16,466 nucleotides of DNA, from NCBI GenBank assembly GCA_030431355.1, contig JAUIJG010000066.1, forward strand, positions 1-16,466, in the 5' to 3' direction. Below are positions 7,273-13,395 of this stretch, in pieces. The notes beneath the pieces are model-generated. The model made no database searches, was not told where the DNA came from, and saw nothing but the letters and a program-made list of their open reading frames with translations. Every line of letters begins with the position of its first letter. The first letter of the stretch is position 1. The translations under genes were made by a program, and so were the position numbers. Source of the stretch: a bacterium. Lineage in GTDB: Bacteria > Cyanobacteriota > Vampirovibrionia > Obscuribacterales > Obscuribacteraceae.

Positions 7273-8970
7273 ATGATCAACACCAAATCGATAAGAAAGA
7301 TCGGAGCCTACCTCAACAATCCGGACCTTGTCGCGGTAAGAATCTCCGGCGCGGACGCAACCCGATTTCTTCAGTCCCAGACCACCAACGACATCAACAG
7401 GTTGGAATCTTCACAATCCCAGCGTTCTTGTTTGCTGGACAGAAAAGCCCGTGTGGTATCAAGTTTCCGGATCTATCGCAGACAAGAAGACTATGTGGCG
7501 ATAATGGAATCTTCGCAGAAAGACCTGTTTTTGTCGCATCTCGATAAATTTCGATTTGCCGACAAAATTGAGTTTGTTGAGCTACCGGAAGCTTCCAAGG
7601 CAATACACATAGAAGGTCAGTTGAGCCGCCTGGTAATAAAGAATTCCCTGGACAAAACCCCGAACTCAGACCTCTTTGAACATGACTATTTTTCAACCAT
7701 GATAAATGAGGAAAAGGTGGATGTTTATCGAACATCACTTTATGGAGAAGAGGGTTTTCTCTGTTTTGGCTCCGGCGACTCCTTCAAAGCTTATCTAGAG
7801 CAGGTCGCCAGGGATAGAGGTTTTTCAAGATTAGAGCCAGAACTCCTGGAGACAGGAAGAATCGAAGCAGGAATCATCAAATTCAACACCGATTATGATA
7901 CCAACTCATTGCTCCCGGAAACAGGTCTGGAAAGCTCTTCCGTCAGCTATGACAAAGGTTGTTTCCAGGGACAAGAAGTATTGGCTAGAGTAAGAAGCCA
8001 TGGAGCCCCTACAAAAGCGCTGGTCGGATTGTACTTCGACGCGGCTGGCAAGACGATACCGGAGCACAACCAGGAACTTTCTATAAATGAAGAGACCGTC
8101 GGATGGATCAAATCTTTTACCCATTCTGAATTTCTCAAGAGCGATCTGGCCATAGTGCTGATGAAACGAGACTTCAGAGAGCCGGACAAAGAGTATCAAT
8201 TCCGGTCTAATGAAGAAGAGTTTCATGGCAAGGTGGTGCTTTTGCCATTTTATCAATCACCGCCGGTGGCATCAATCGCCAGAGAGCTGTATGAAAAAGC
8301 ACTTGCCGTTTTCGCCGAAGAAGACGAAAACGAAGACAGCTCCATCCAACTTCTGAGGCAAGCAATCTCTTACGATCCTTTGTTCGAGGATGCCTATGAA
8401 TCCCTCGGTGTAATCCTTTCAAAAAGGGATAAACTAGATGAAGCCATAGAGACCATGCTGCATCTAGTTGAGTTAAACGCAGATTCGGTAATGGCCCACA
8501 CGAACTTATCGGTGTTCTATCTGGAAAAAGGCTGGAAAGAGAAAGCTGAAGAAGAAAAAGCAATTTCGACAACTATTCAGATGCTCAGACTAGCCCGGTC
8601 TTCAAAAGAAGACAGTGAAAAAGAGAAGCAAAAGGCAAAGCGCCTATCGGAGATTAAGGAAAGGCTTTCCATGTTCGAAGAAGTGCTTGAAATAGACAGT
8701 GAAGACTTTCTGGCCAACTATGGCAAAGGAAGCTGCCTGGTGGAGATGGAGAGCTTTAAAGAAGCGGTTCAATACCTGGAAAAAGCCCTCTCCATTAAAC
8801 CTGACCATAGCCAGGCTTACCTGGAACTGAGCAAAGCCCATAAAGCTCTTGGAGAGATGGACCAATATGAAAAGGTCCTGGAAGAGGGTATCAGCGTGGC
8901 GGCAAGGAGAGGGGATATGGAACCCCTGAAGAAGATGCAAGCCCTTATCAAAACTGGAAATATCGGGTAA
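7273..8970 (+). CDS. ygfZ: YgfZ/GcvT-like folate-binding Fe-S maturation protein fused to TPRs
   Basis: A 565-residue protein with two parts. Residues 1 to about 330 match the YgfZ/IBA57 family, folate-dependent factors for repair or maturation of certain Fe-S enzymes. The N-terminal VRISGADATRFLQSQTTNDI (22-41) is typical, as is the diagnostic KGCFQGQE (228-235, Cys230; family pattern K-G-C-[FY]-x-G-Q-E). Residues from about 337 to 550 are TPR-like helices: units near 338-371, 372-405 and 406-439, a charged coiled stretch (445-465), and units near 476-511 and 512-545. YgfZ proteins are normally about 330 residues, so the TPR tail is an unusual fusion. The reading frame is continuous across the junction, with no sign of a frameshift. 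The ATG at 7273 has no clear Shine-Dalgarno sequence. Its position just after an IscA-family gene supports an Fe-S role. Confidence 0.9.
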   Translation: MINTKSIRKIGAYLNNPDLVAVRISGADATRFLQSQTTNDINRLESSQSQRSCLLDRKARVVSSFRIYRRQEDYVAIMESSQKDLFLSHLDKFRFADKIEFVELPEASKAIHIEGQLSRLVIKNSLDKTPNSDLFEHDYFSTMINEEKVDVYRTSLYGEEGFLCFGSGDSFKAYLEQVARDRGFSRLEPELLETGRIEAGIIKFNTDYDTNSLLPETGLESSSVSYDKGCFQGQEVLARVRSHGAPTKALVGLYFDAAGKTIPEHNQELSINEETVGWIKSFTHSEFLKSDLAIVLMKRDFREPDKEYQFRSNEEEFHGKVVLLPFYQSPPVASIARELYEKALAVFAEEDENEDSSIQLLRQAISYDPLFEDAYESLGVILSKRDKLDEAIETMLHLVELNADSVMAHTNLSVFYLEKGWKEKAEEEKAISTTIQMLRLARSSKEDSEKEKQKAKRLSEIKERLSMFEEVLEIDSEDFLANYGKGSCLVEMESFKEAVQYLEKALSIKPDHSQAYLELSKAHKALGEMDQYEKVLEEGISVAARRGDMEPLKKMQALIKTGNIG

Positions 8971-9022
8971 AAAGGTTATGATGGAACCAGTGCCAAAGGT
9001 TTAAGGAGGAAGAATACCGGCG

Positions 9023-9610
9023 ATGCTTGAACGCGATTCATCAAAAATGCTTCTTCTGCCCCTGGCTATTTGTTCCTGCATGATAGTAACCTCCCAACCG
9101 GTTTTTGCAGAGCAGGGACCGGCAAAGAACATGGTCGAGAACAACAAAGAGGACTCCGCCGATAAAAACGCGGAGAAACCCACTGTAAATGATTTGAAGG
9201 CTTTTTACAGTCAAGGTAAGTACAAAGAGATCCTCACCTGTGTAAGAAGCATGCAGCCCACGGCCATGACCCACTATTACACCGGTCTGGCCTACCAGAA
9301 TATGAACCAGCATTATAGAGCTGCCCTGGAATACAACTATGTAAGCAAGTTTGCCAAAGACAAAACCCTGAAAGACAACGCGACCAGAGCCCTAAAAAGT
9401 CTTTACAAGGTAAAACGCTCTAAGAAAGCTTCTGTAGATCAGTTCGGCAACGAGACAGAATTTGCCAGAATACCGGAGAATCACTATCCAGGAGGACCGG
9501 CACCGGCAGACGCTCTCGAGAGAATCCGCCGGGAGACGAGAAGGCAGGAGAGAACCTTTCATCCCAATAGAGACCGTTACGGAAACTGGCATCACAATCG
9601 CCAGAAGTAA
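9023..9610 (+). CDS. Small secreted protein with TPR-like helices
   Basis: A 195-residue exported protein of unknown function. The N-terminus is a Sec signal peptide (residues 1-29, MLERDSSKMLLLPLAICSC..., likely cleaved after VFA). A polar linker follows (30-53). Residues about 54-125 look like two TPR-type helical pairs (LKAFYSQGKYKEILTCVRSM, then HYYTGLAYQNMNQHYRAALEY). The C-terminal 70 residues are basic and rich in Arg, His, Pro and Asn (RIRRETRRQERTFHPNRDR), probably disordered. The start is ATG 9023; a perfect AAGGAGG at 9003-9009 lies 13 nt upstream, slightly far. TATGAT at 8977-8982, just after the previous gene, could be its -10 box, but no -35 is seen. The TPR-like part suggests protein binding outside the cytoplasm. 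Confidence 0.85.
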   Translation: MLERDSSKMLLLPLAICSCMIVTSQPVFAEQGPAKNMVENNKEDSADKNAEKPTVNDLKAFYSQGKYKEILTCVRSMQPTAMTHYYTGLAYQNMNQHYRAALEYNYVSKFAKDKTLKDNATRALKSLYKVKRSKKASVDQFGNETEFARIPENHYPGGPAPADALERIRRETRRQERTFHPNRDRYGNWHHNRQK

Positions 9611-9688
9611 GATTGATGATACAGGCCCAATGTTTGGCTAGCTATTCTTGCTAGACTGATCCGCTGTGCACCCGGTTGGGTCTTGTCC

Positions 9689-9697
9689 TGATATGTT
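9689..9697 (+). promoter_or_regulatory. Possible extended -10 before the lipoprotein gene
   Basis: TGATATGTT is an extended -10 (TG, one base, then TATGTT at 9692-9697). The 103-nt gap before the lipoprotein also contains a 5-bp hairpin CTAGC/GCTAG (about 9638-9654) of no clear meaning. Confidence 0.3.
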
Positions 9698-9713
9698 ATG
9701 CGGATTGAATTCA

Positions 9714-10094
9714 ATGAAAAAACTAGCCTCTGCTCTCTCCTCAATGCTTCTTCTCTCAATCCTGATAAATGGATGTGCAAAAACAGAGAAAGCTGCCGAT
9801 ACAGCTCAAGTAAAGCAGCAGCCGAAAGCCGACATGCTTCTAGGCGACGACGGCAACATCGATGATAAGAGGTTGGCCGAAGCAAGGCATATCAATATCG
9901 CCATCGACAAAACAGGTTTGGTAATTTTTCAAGGTATTCCGGGTCCGGATGGCTCCGTAAGCGATCACCGACTCTCCCAAAAGGAATCCAAAGAAGTTCT
10001 TGAAGAGATCAGGAAAGCCAATCAAGGCGGCGACAAAGAAAAACTTACGGCGCTTATTCAGTCCCATGTTTCCCGCATTCAAGCAGGACAGTAA
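9714..10094 (+). CDS. Small predicted lipoprotein, unknown function
   Basis: A 126-residue product. Residues 1-20 are a lipoprotein signal peptide (MKK, then LASALSSMLLLSILING) ending at Cys21, with the lipobox-like I-N-G-C. Asn at position -2 is slightly unusual but tolerated. The mature part is polar (KTEKAADTAQVKQQ), then has a compact segment with NIAIDKTGLVIFQGIPGPDG (61-80) and a helical, charged C-terminus (LSQKESKEVLEEIRKANQ). I recognise no family. The frame is open upstream to 9666, but the lipoprotein signal begins at 9714, which fixes the start; no Shine-Dalgarno sequence is visible. It is the last plus-strand gene before the convergent ileS. Confidence 0.82.
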   Translation: MKKLASALSSMLLLSILINGCAKTEKAADTAQVKQQPKADMLLGDDGNIDDKRLAEARHINIAIDKTGLVIFQGIPGPDGSVSDHRLSQKESKEVLEEIRKANQGGDKEKLTALIQSHVSRIQAGQ

Positions 10095-10120
10095 GAAGTC
10101 TGGAAAGCCTATAGACTTTT
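10094..10120 (+). terminator. Hairpin with T-run between lipoprotein gene and ileS
   Basis: AAGTCT (10096-10101) and AGACTT (10113-10118) pair across an 11-nt loop, followed by TTTTGT. The stem is weak but lies directly after the lipoprotein stop, in the 44-nt convergent gap with ileS. Confidence 0.4.
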
Positions 10121-10138
10121 GTCCCAGTCCCGAACCAC

Positions 10139-12301
10139 TTATTCCGTCACCGAACAGGTTTCTTTAACAGCTTCCGTACAGAACTGACAGAGATCCTTGA
10201 AGTCGGAGTCGGAGCCGAGATCGATGGAGAATTTCCAGCATCTGGCGCACTTCTCGCCTTCGGCTTTGAGAACGGCAACTTTGACACCTTCTTCTTCAGC
10301 GCTGGAGATAACTCCATCTGCCGGTAAAGCTCCATTGCCATTGTCCAGAACATTTGCCTGGGAGGTGATGAAGAATCCCGGTAAGCTACTGCCGAGAGAA
10401 GATACTTTTGAGGCCAACTCTTTGTTCTCTATGTGCAAGACAACCCGAGCTTCCAGAGAGCTGCCGATGGTACGGGAAGCTCTCGCTTCTTCCAGAGCTT
10501 TGTTAACGGTATACCTTACTTCAATTAAATCAGTGAAATAAGAAGCCAGTTCGTCGTTGAAGAACTCTTTCTTGGCCACCGGGAAATCGGTGAGAAGAAC
10601 ACTCTCCTCAGGACAGCTGGCACTCTTGATGGCATCAGGCATATGCTTCCAGATATCTTCAGCCATATGGGGAGTTACCGGCACCAGCAGCCTCACCAGC
10701 ACCATCAACAACTCATGGAGAACAGTCTGCACCGCGCGCCGACTGGTTGAGTCCGGGCTCGATGTATAAAGCCTATCCTTGGCGATATCGAAGTAGAAGC
10801 TGGATAGATCCACCACACAGAACTTCTGCAGCAGTTGATAATACTTGAAGAATTCGAAGTTATCAAAATCCTCACCGATCTTATCGACAACTTTCTGCAA
10901 ACGATGCAGGATAAACCGATCCAGATCACTTAGTTGCTCCAGCGGAACTGAATGTTTGGCCGGATCAAAATCATGAAGGTTGCCCAACATATACCTTGCG
11001 GTATTGCGGAGCTTTCTGTAGATGTCAGCCAACTGCGCGAGCATGTTCTTGCCGATCGGGATATCGTCGGTGTAGTTTACGGATGCCACCCAGAGTCGCA
11101 ATACATCGGCACCATACTGCTTGATCACTTGATCAGGCTCCACCACGTTTCCGACGGATTTGGACATCTTCTTGCCCTTCTCGTCAACCACAAAACCATG
11201 GGTCAATACGGTCTTGTAGGGAGCACGCCCATGTACGGCGACGGATGTTAAAAGAGAAGACTGGAACCAACCACGGTGCTGGTCACTACCTTCCAGATAT
11301 AGTTCGGCCGGACTACCGCGCAATTCATCGCGGGCATCCACCACCGATGCATGGGTCACACCGGAATCAAACCAGACATCCATGATATCGGTCTCTTTTT
11401 CAAACTCATCTCTGTTCCCGCAGGAATCGCATGCGGTGCCTTCTCCCAAAAGCTCCACTGCGCTCTTTTTCCACCAGCTGTCGGAACCTTCCTTTTCAAA
11501 TAGCTCAGCCACTTTCTCGACGCTTTCCGTGTCGAGCTTAGGAGAATTGCATTTAGAACAGTAGAACACTGGTATAGGAACGCCCCAGGCTCTCGGTCTG
11601 CTTATGCACCAGTCAGCGCGGTTCTCCACCATGGTGTAGATTCTATTTCTACCGCTGGCCGGGATCCATTTGACAGTGTCGATGGCTGCCAGGGCTTCTT
11701 TTCTAAAGCCATCTACGGAAGCGAACCACTGTTCGGTCGCCCTGAAGATCAGGGGCTTTTTGCACCGCCAGCAGTGCGGATAACTGTGCGAATAGGTCTT
11801 GTGACCCAAAAGTACACCCAGCTCTTTTAAATCTTCCACGATGACGGAATTGCTTTTATCAAATCGCTCACCGGCGTATTTACCGGCTTCATCGGTGAAG
11901 ATCCCACGGCCATTTACCGGTGACAGCACACCCAGATCGTACTCTTTACCGATCTCGAAATCCTCCGGTCCATGGCCGGGGGCAGTATGTACGCAGCCAG
12001 TACCGACTTCGGTGGTGACGTGCTCACCGACAATAACTCTTGATGTTCTGTCCATAAACGGATGGCGACATTCAATAAGCTCCAGAGTCTTGCCCTTCAC
12101 CGTGCCCAGTACGGCCGGATTCTCTTCTTCCAAACCGGTGGCTTTCAAGAAAGCTTCTTTCAATTCATCCACAACCACCAGAACACCATGGTCCCTGGTA
12201 TCGAGAAATTCATAGTTGAAGTCCGGATGAAGCGCCACGCCCAGGTTTCCGGGAAGGGTCCAGGGAGTAGTCGTCCAGGCGAGGAACGAGGTCTTGTCTC
12301 C
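10139..12301 (-). CDS. ileS: Isoleucyl-tRNA synthetase, C-terminal fragment (editing, KMSKS, anticodon, zinc)
   Basis: In-frame coding begins at 12301 (GDKTSFLAWTTTPWT), although the first possible start codon in this frame is the GTG at 12238. That GTG encodes Val inside the sequence and is not a real initiator. Visible are the editing domain (TTTPWT near its entry, then GTGCVHTAPGHGPEDF), DWCISRPRAWGVPIPVFYC (the usual WCISRQRxWG with Pro for Gln), DVWFDSGVTH, EGSDQHRGWFQ, and KMSKS (residues 357-361 counted from 12238) in KGKKMSKSVGN. The anticodon-binding helical domain follows, then a C-terminal zinc site CARCW...LCQFC (Cys 664, 667, 684, 687). The fragment is intact apart from its missing link to the N-terminal half. 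Confidence 0.92.
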   Translation of the reverse strand, partial: GDKTSFLAWTTTPWTLPGNLGVALHPDFNYEFLDTRDHGVLVVVDELKEAFLKATGLEEENPAVLGTVKGKTLELIECRHPFMDRTSRVIVGEHVTTEVGTGCVHTAPGHGPEDFEIGKEYDLGVLSPVNGRGIFTDEAGKYAGERFDKSNSVIVEDLKELGVLLGHKTYSHSYPHCWRCKKPLIFRATEQWFASVDGFRKEALAAIDTVKWIPASGRNRIYTMVENRADWCISRPRAWGVPIPVFYCSKCNSPKLDTESVEKVAELFEKEGSDSWWKKSAVELLGEGTACDSCGNRDEFEKETDIMDVWFDSGVTHASVVDARDELRGSPAELYLEGSDQHRGWFQSSLLTSVAVHGRAPYKTVLTHGFVVDEKGKKMSKSVGNVVEPDQVIKQYGADVLRLWVASVNYTDDIPIGKNMLAQLADIYRKLRNTARYMLGNLHDFDPAKHSVPLEQLSDLDRFILHRLQKVVDKIGEDFDNFEFFKYYQLLQKFCVVDLSSFYFDIAKDRLYTSSPDSTSRRAVQTVLHELLMVLVRLLVPVTPHMAEDIWKHMPDAIKSASCPEESVLLTDFPVAKKEFFNDELASYFTDLIEVRYTVNKALEEARASRTIGSSLEARVVLHIENKELASKVSSLGSSLPGFFITSQANVLDNGNGALPADGVISSAEEEGVKVAVLKAEGEKCARCWKFSIDLGSDSDFKDLCQFCTEAVKETCSVTE

Positions 12302-13019
12302 AGATCACGAAGCTGACCTTCTTCTCCGCCGGCACAAAGTCAGGCAGCTTACTTCTGTAATCTTCGTCCAGGGCGAATTTCACATAGATTGAATGGGAAT
12401 TGTGATCCGCATATTCGACTTCGGCCTCGGCAAGAGCAGTCTCGCAGTTCGGGCACCACTGCACAGACTTAAGACCTTTGTAGAGATAACCTTTGGAAGC
12501 CATCTTGCCGAAGACTCTAAGTTGGGTAGCCTCCAATTTCGGATCCAGAGTGATATAAGGATGCGCCCAATCCCCCCAGACACCCAATCTGCGGAAGTTG
12601 TCTTCTTGACCCTTCAGATTGGCCAGGGCAAAGTCCCTGCACTTCTCCCGCAACTCCACCGGGGTGAGAGCGGCTCGGCCGCCTTTGACCTTCTTGAGAA
12701 CGGCGTTTTCAATGGGAAGTCCATGGGAGTCATAGCCGGGAACATAAGGGGAGTAAAAGCCTCTCTGGGCCTTATATTTGGTGACGATATCTTTCAAGAC
12801 TTTGTTCAGGGCCGTACCTATGTGAATCTTTGCCGAACTTAGGTAGGGCGGTCCATCATGCAAAACAAACTTGGGAGAGTCTTTTCGCTTCTCAAGACTC
12901 TTATCGTAAACCTTAATTTCATCCCAGAATTTTTGAAACTCCAGTTCACGCACCGCGCTATTGGCTTTCATCGGAAAGCCTGTCTTGGGAAGGTTTACAC
13001 TGTATGTTTTACCGCTCAT
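12210..13019 (-). CDS. ileS: Isoleucyl-tRNA synthetase, N-terminal fragment (catalytic HIGH-type motif)
   Basis: This frame carries the N-terminal catalytic half: YSVNLPKTGFPMKAN, then VLHDGPPYLSSAKIHIGTAL with the class I signature as HIGT instead of HIGH, then GYDSHGLPIE, VWGDW, and the zinc-like pair WCPNCE. Genuine IleRS ends at KKVSFVI (codons to 12303). After that the frame reads WRQDLVPRL... down to a stop at 12210, which is out-of-frame noise, so the last 30 residues are not real. The ATG at 13019 is preferred over the in-frame ATG at 13046 because GGAG lies 9 nt before it, the product then starts MSGKTYSV as in typical IleRS, and the earlier ATG sits directly after the terminator T-run. 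Confidence 0.88.
   Translation of the reverse strand: MSGKTYSVNLPKTGFPMKANSAVRELEFQKFWDEIKVYDKSLEKRKDSPKFVLHDGPPYLSSAKIHIGTALNKVLKDIVTKYKAQRGFYSPYVPGYDSHGLPIENAVLKKVKGGRAALTPVELREKCRDFALANLKGQEDNFRRLGVWGDWAHPYITLDPKLEATQLRVFGKMASKGYLYKGLKSVQWCPNCETALAEAEVEYADHNSHSIYVKFALDEDYRSKLPDFVPAEKKVSFVIWRQDLVPRLDDYSLDPSRKPGRGASSGLQL
12297..12308 (-). other. ileS: Frameshift site inside ileS
   Basis: The minus-strand reading is GTG ATC TGG AGA in the N-terminal frame. Dropping the T at 12302 gives GTG ATC GGA GAC, and the protein then reads VSFVI-GDKTSFLAWTTTPWT, a natural strand-turn-strand into the conserved WTTTPWT. The C-terminal frame is closed upstream by the TGA within GTGATC, so the shift must happen at or after this point. 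There is no slippery heptamer or homopolymer here. Confidence 0.8.
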
Positions 13020-13052
13020 CGCCTCTGTCTCCATCAAATAAGGCATAAAAAC

Positions 13053-13076
13053 AAAAAAACCAACGCCGGGCGCTGG
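13053..13076 (-). terminator. Intrinsic terminator in the ileS leader (segments 3:4)
   Basis: On the minus strand, CCAGCGC (13076-13070) pairs with GCGTTGG (13066-13060; one G-T pair) around a 3-nt loop, followed at once by seven T (13059-13053), a G and five more T. A textbook rho-independent terminator stands 34 nt before the ileS start codon, with no minus-strand gene other than the leader peptide ahead of it. It must therefore regulate ileS and cannot be ending an upstream gene. Confidence 0.82.
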
Positions 13077-13097
13077 CTAAATATCTAAAGCCAGCCC
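13068..13097 (-). promoter_or_regulatory. Antiterminator hairpin of the ileS attenuator (segments 2:3)
   Basis: GGGCTGGC (13097-13090, segment 2) can pair with GCCAGCGCCC (13077-13068, segment 3), either as a continuous 6-bp GCTGGC/GCCAGC stem or as 4+4 bp with a 2-nt bulge; the loop is TTTAGATATTTA. Segment 3 contains the whole 5' arm of the terminator, so the two hairpins exclude each other. GCCAG also occurs twice at the leader-peptide start (13183-13179 and 13177-13173), which can pair with CTGGC of segment 2 and act as segment 1. Confidence 0.7.
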
Positions 13098-13104
13098 TTA
13101 AAGC

Positions 13105-13185
13105 TCAAAGAATGATAATACCGGAGGGGCACAAGGCTCCCCGGACATTCTCGGCAACTTTATGGAATCTTCCTGGCACTGGCAT
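13105..13185 (-). CDS. ileS leader peptide with an Ile-Ile-Ile-Leu end
   Basis: A 26-codon reading frame starts at ATG 13185 (MPVPGRFHK...) and ends ...CPSG-I-I-I-L-stop, with the codons ATT ATC ATT CTT TGA at 13119-13105. Three consecutive Ile codons stand 7 nt before segment 2 of the antiterminator and just upstream of the isoleucyl-tRNA synthetase gene, as expected of a ribosome-mediated attenuator that senses charged tRNA-Ile. The ribosome binding site is weak (AGGA 13 nt upstream). A hairpin CCGG-A-GGGG/CTCCCCGG (13121-13144) lies within the coding region just before the Ile codons and could pause RNA polymerase. The product would have no function except as a translation sensor. It is small and unsupported by homology; the evidence is codon content and layout. 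Confidence 0.72.
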   Translation of the reverse strand: MPVPGRFHKVAENVRGALCPSGIIIL

Positions 13186-13223
13186 AGGATTGATTTGGTC
13201 CTGTGTCTATTACAAGAGTACTA

Positions 13224-13252
13224 AGCATAAATGCATATATATGTAGCGTCAA
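13224..13252 (-). promoter_or_regulatory. Probable ileS promoter
   Basis: On the minus strand, TTGACG (13252-13247; 5 of 6 to TTGACA) and TATGCT (13229-13224; 4 of 6 to TATAAT) are separated by exactly 17 nt. Transcription would start near 13217, about 32 nt before the leader-peptide ATG and about 200 nt before ileS. Confidence 0.6.
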
Positions 13253-13283
13253 CAAACAAGCCCCGAGAGTAAACGAATATCAA

Positions 13284-13307
13284 GTTCTCACAGGTTCTCA
13301 ATAGAAC
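13284..13307 (+). repeat. Short 10-bp-phased repeat in the ileS/suhB divergent region
   Basis: GTTCTCA occurs at 13284-13290 and 13294-13300, ten bases apart, and the second copy also forms a small inverted repeat with AGAAC (13294-13298 and 13303-13307). It lies upstream of both divergent genes and could be an operator, but it is short enough to be chance. Otherwise the gap from 13186 to 13395 holds only the ileS promoter, an AT-rich stretch and a weak suhB promoter. Confidence 0.3.
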
Positions 13308-13350
13308 AGGCGCTATCTTCATCCCTTGTAGACTCTAACCTCGTCGACAT

Positions 13351-13358
13351 TATATGAT
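13351..13358 (+). promoter_or_regulatory. Possible -10 box of suhB
   Basis: TATGAT at 13353-13358 (5 of 6), within TATATGAT, stands 38 nt before the suhB start. There is no clear -35, so it is only a candidate. Confidence 0.3.
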
Positions 13359-13395
13359 TCCTTGATTACTCGAATAGAAAAGAGAGGGCGCACAA

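Larger units (their letters stand above)
10139..13019 (-). pseudogene. ileS: ileS locus (isoleucyl-tRNA synthetase), interrupted by one frameshift
   Basis: Isoleucyl-tRNA synthetase attaches Ile to tRNA-Ile and edits mischarged Val. The locus is read in two frames: the N-terminal part from 13019 and the C-terminal part down to 10139. Removing one base near 12302 joins them into a single 959-residue protein, a normal length for bacterial IleRS, with all major motifs. Because a cell normally needs this enzyme, the break is more likely a sequencing or assembly error, or possibly a +1 frameshift event, than true loss, unless another ileS exists elsewhere. The gene is divergent from suhB and preceded by a leader-peptide attenuator. 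The two fragments and the break are listed separately. Confidence 0.75.

Noticed and set aside
12274..12308. A 25-base insertion in ileS (giving FVIW directly joined to TTTPWT)
   Set aside because: This alternative to the frameshift also restores the frame, but the intervening bases read as a natural coding strand (GDKTSFLAW) in the downstream frame, so a single extra base is simpler.
10952..12842. Several plus-strand open frames opposite ileS (up to about 149 codons)
   Set aside because: They are mirror images of a strongly conserved synthetase, show no family motifs and have no ribosome binding sites.
13053..13217. T-box riboswitch upstream of ileS
   Set aside because: I looked for the T-box consensus (AGGGTGGNACCGCG) and a UGGN bulge on the minus strand. 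Only AAGGGCTGGC is remotely similar, its bulge would not pair with the ACCA end of tRNA-Ile, and no stem I/specifier loop was clear. The leader peptide explains the layout better.
13224..13250. AT-rich palindromic stretch (ATGCATATATATG) as a possible repeat or origin element
   Set aside because: It forms the spacer of the ileS promoter, is short, and has no DnaA-type boxes or further copies nearby.
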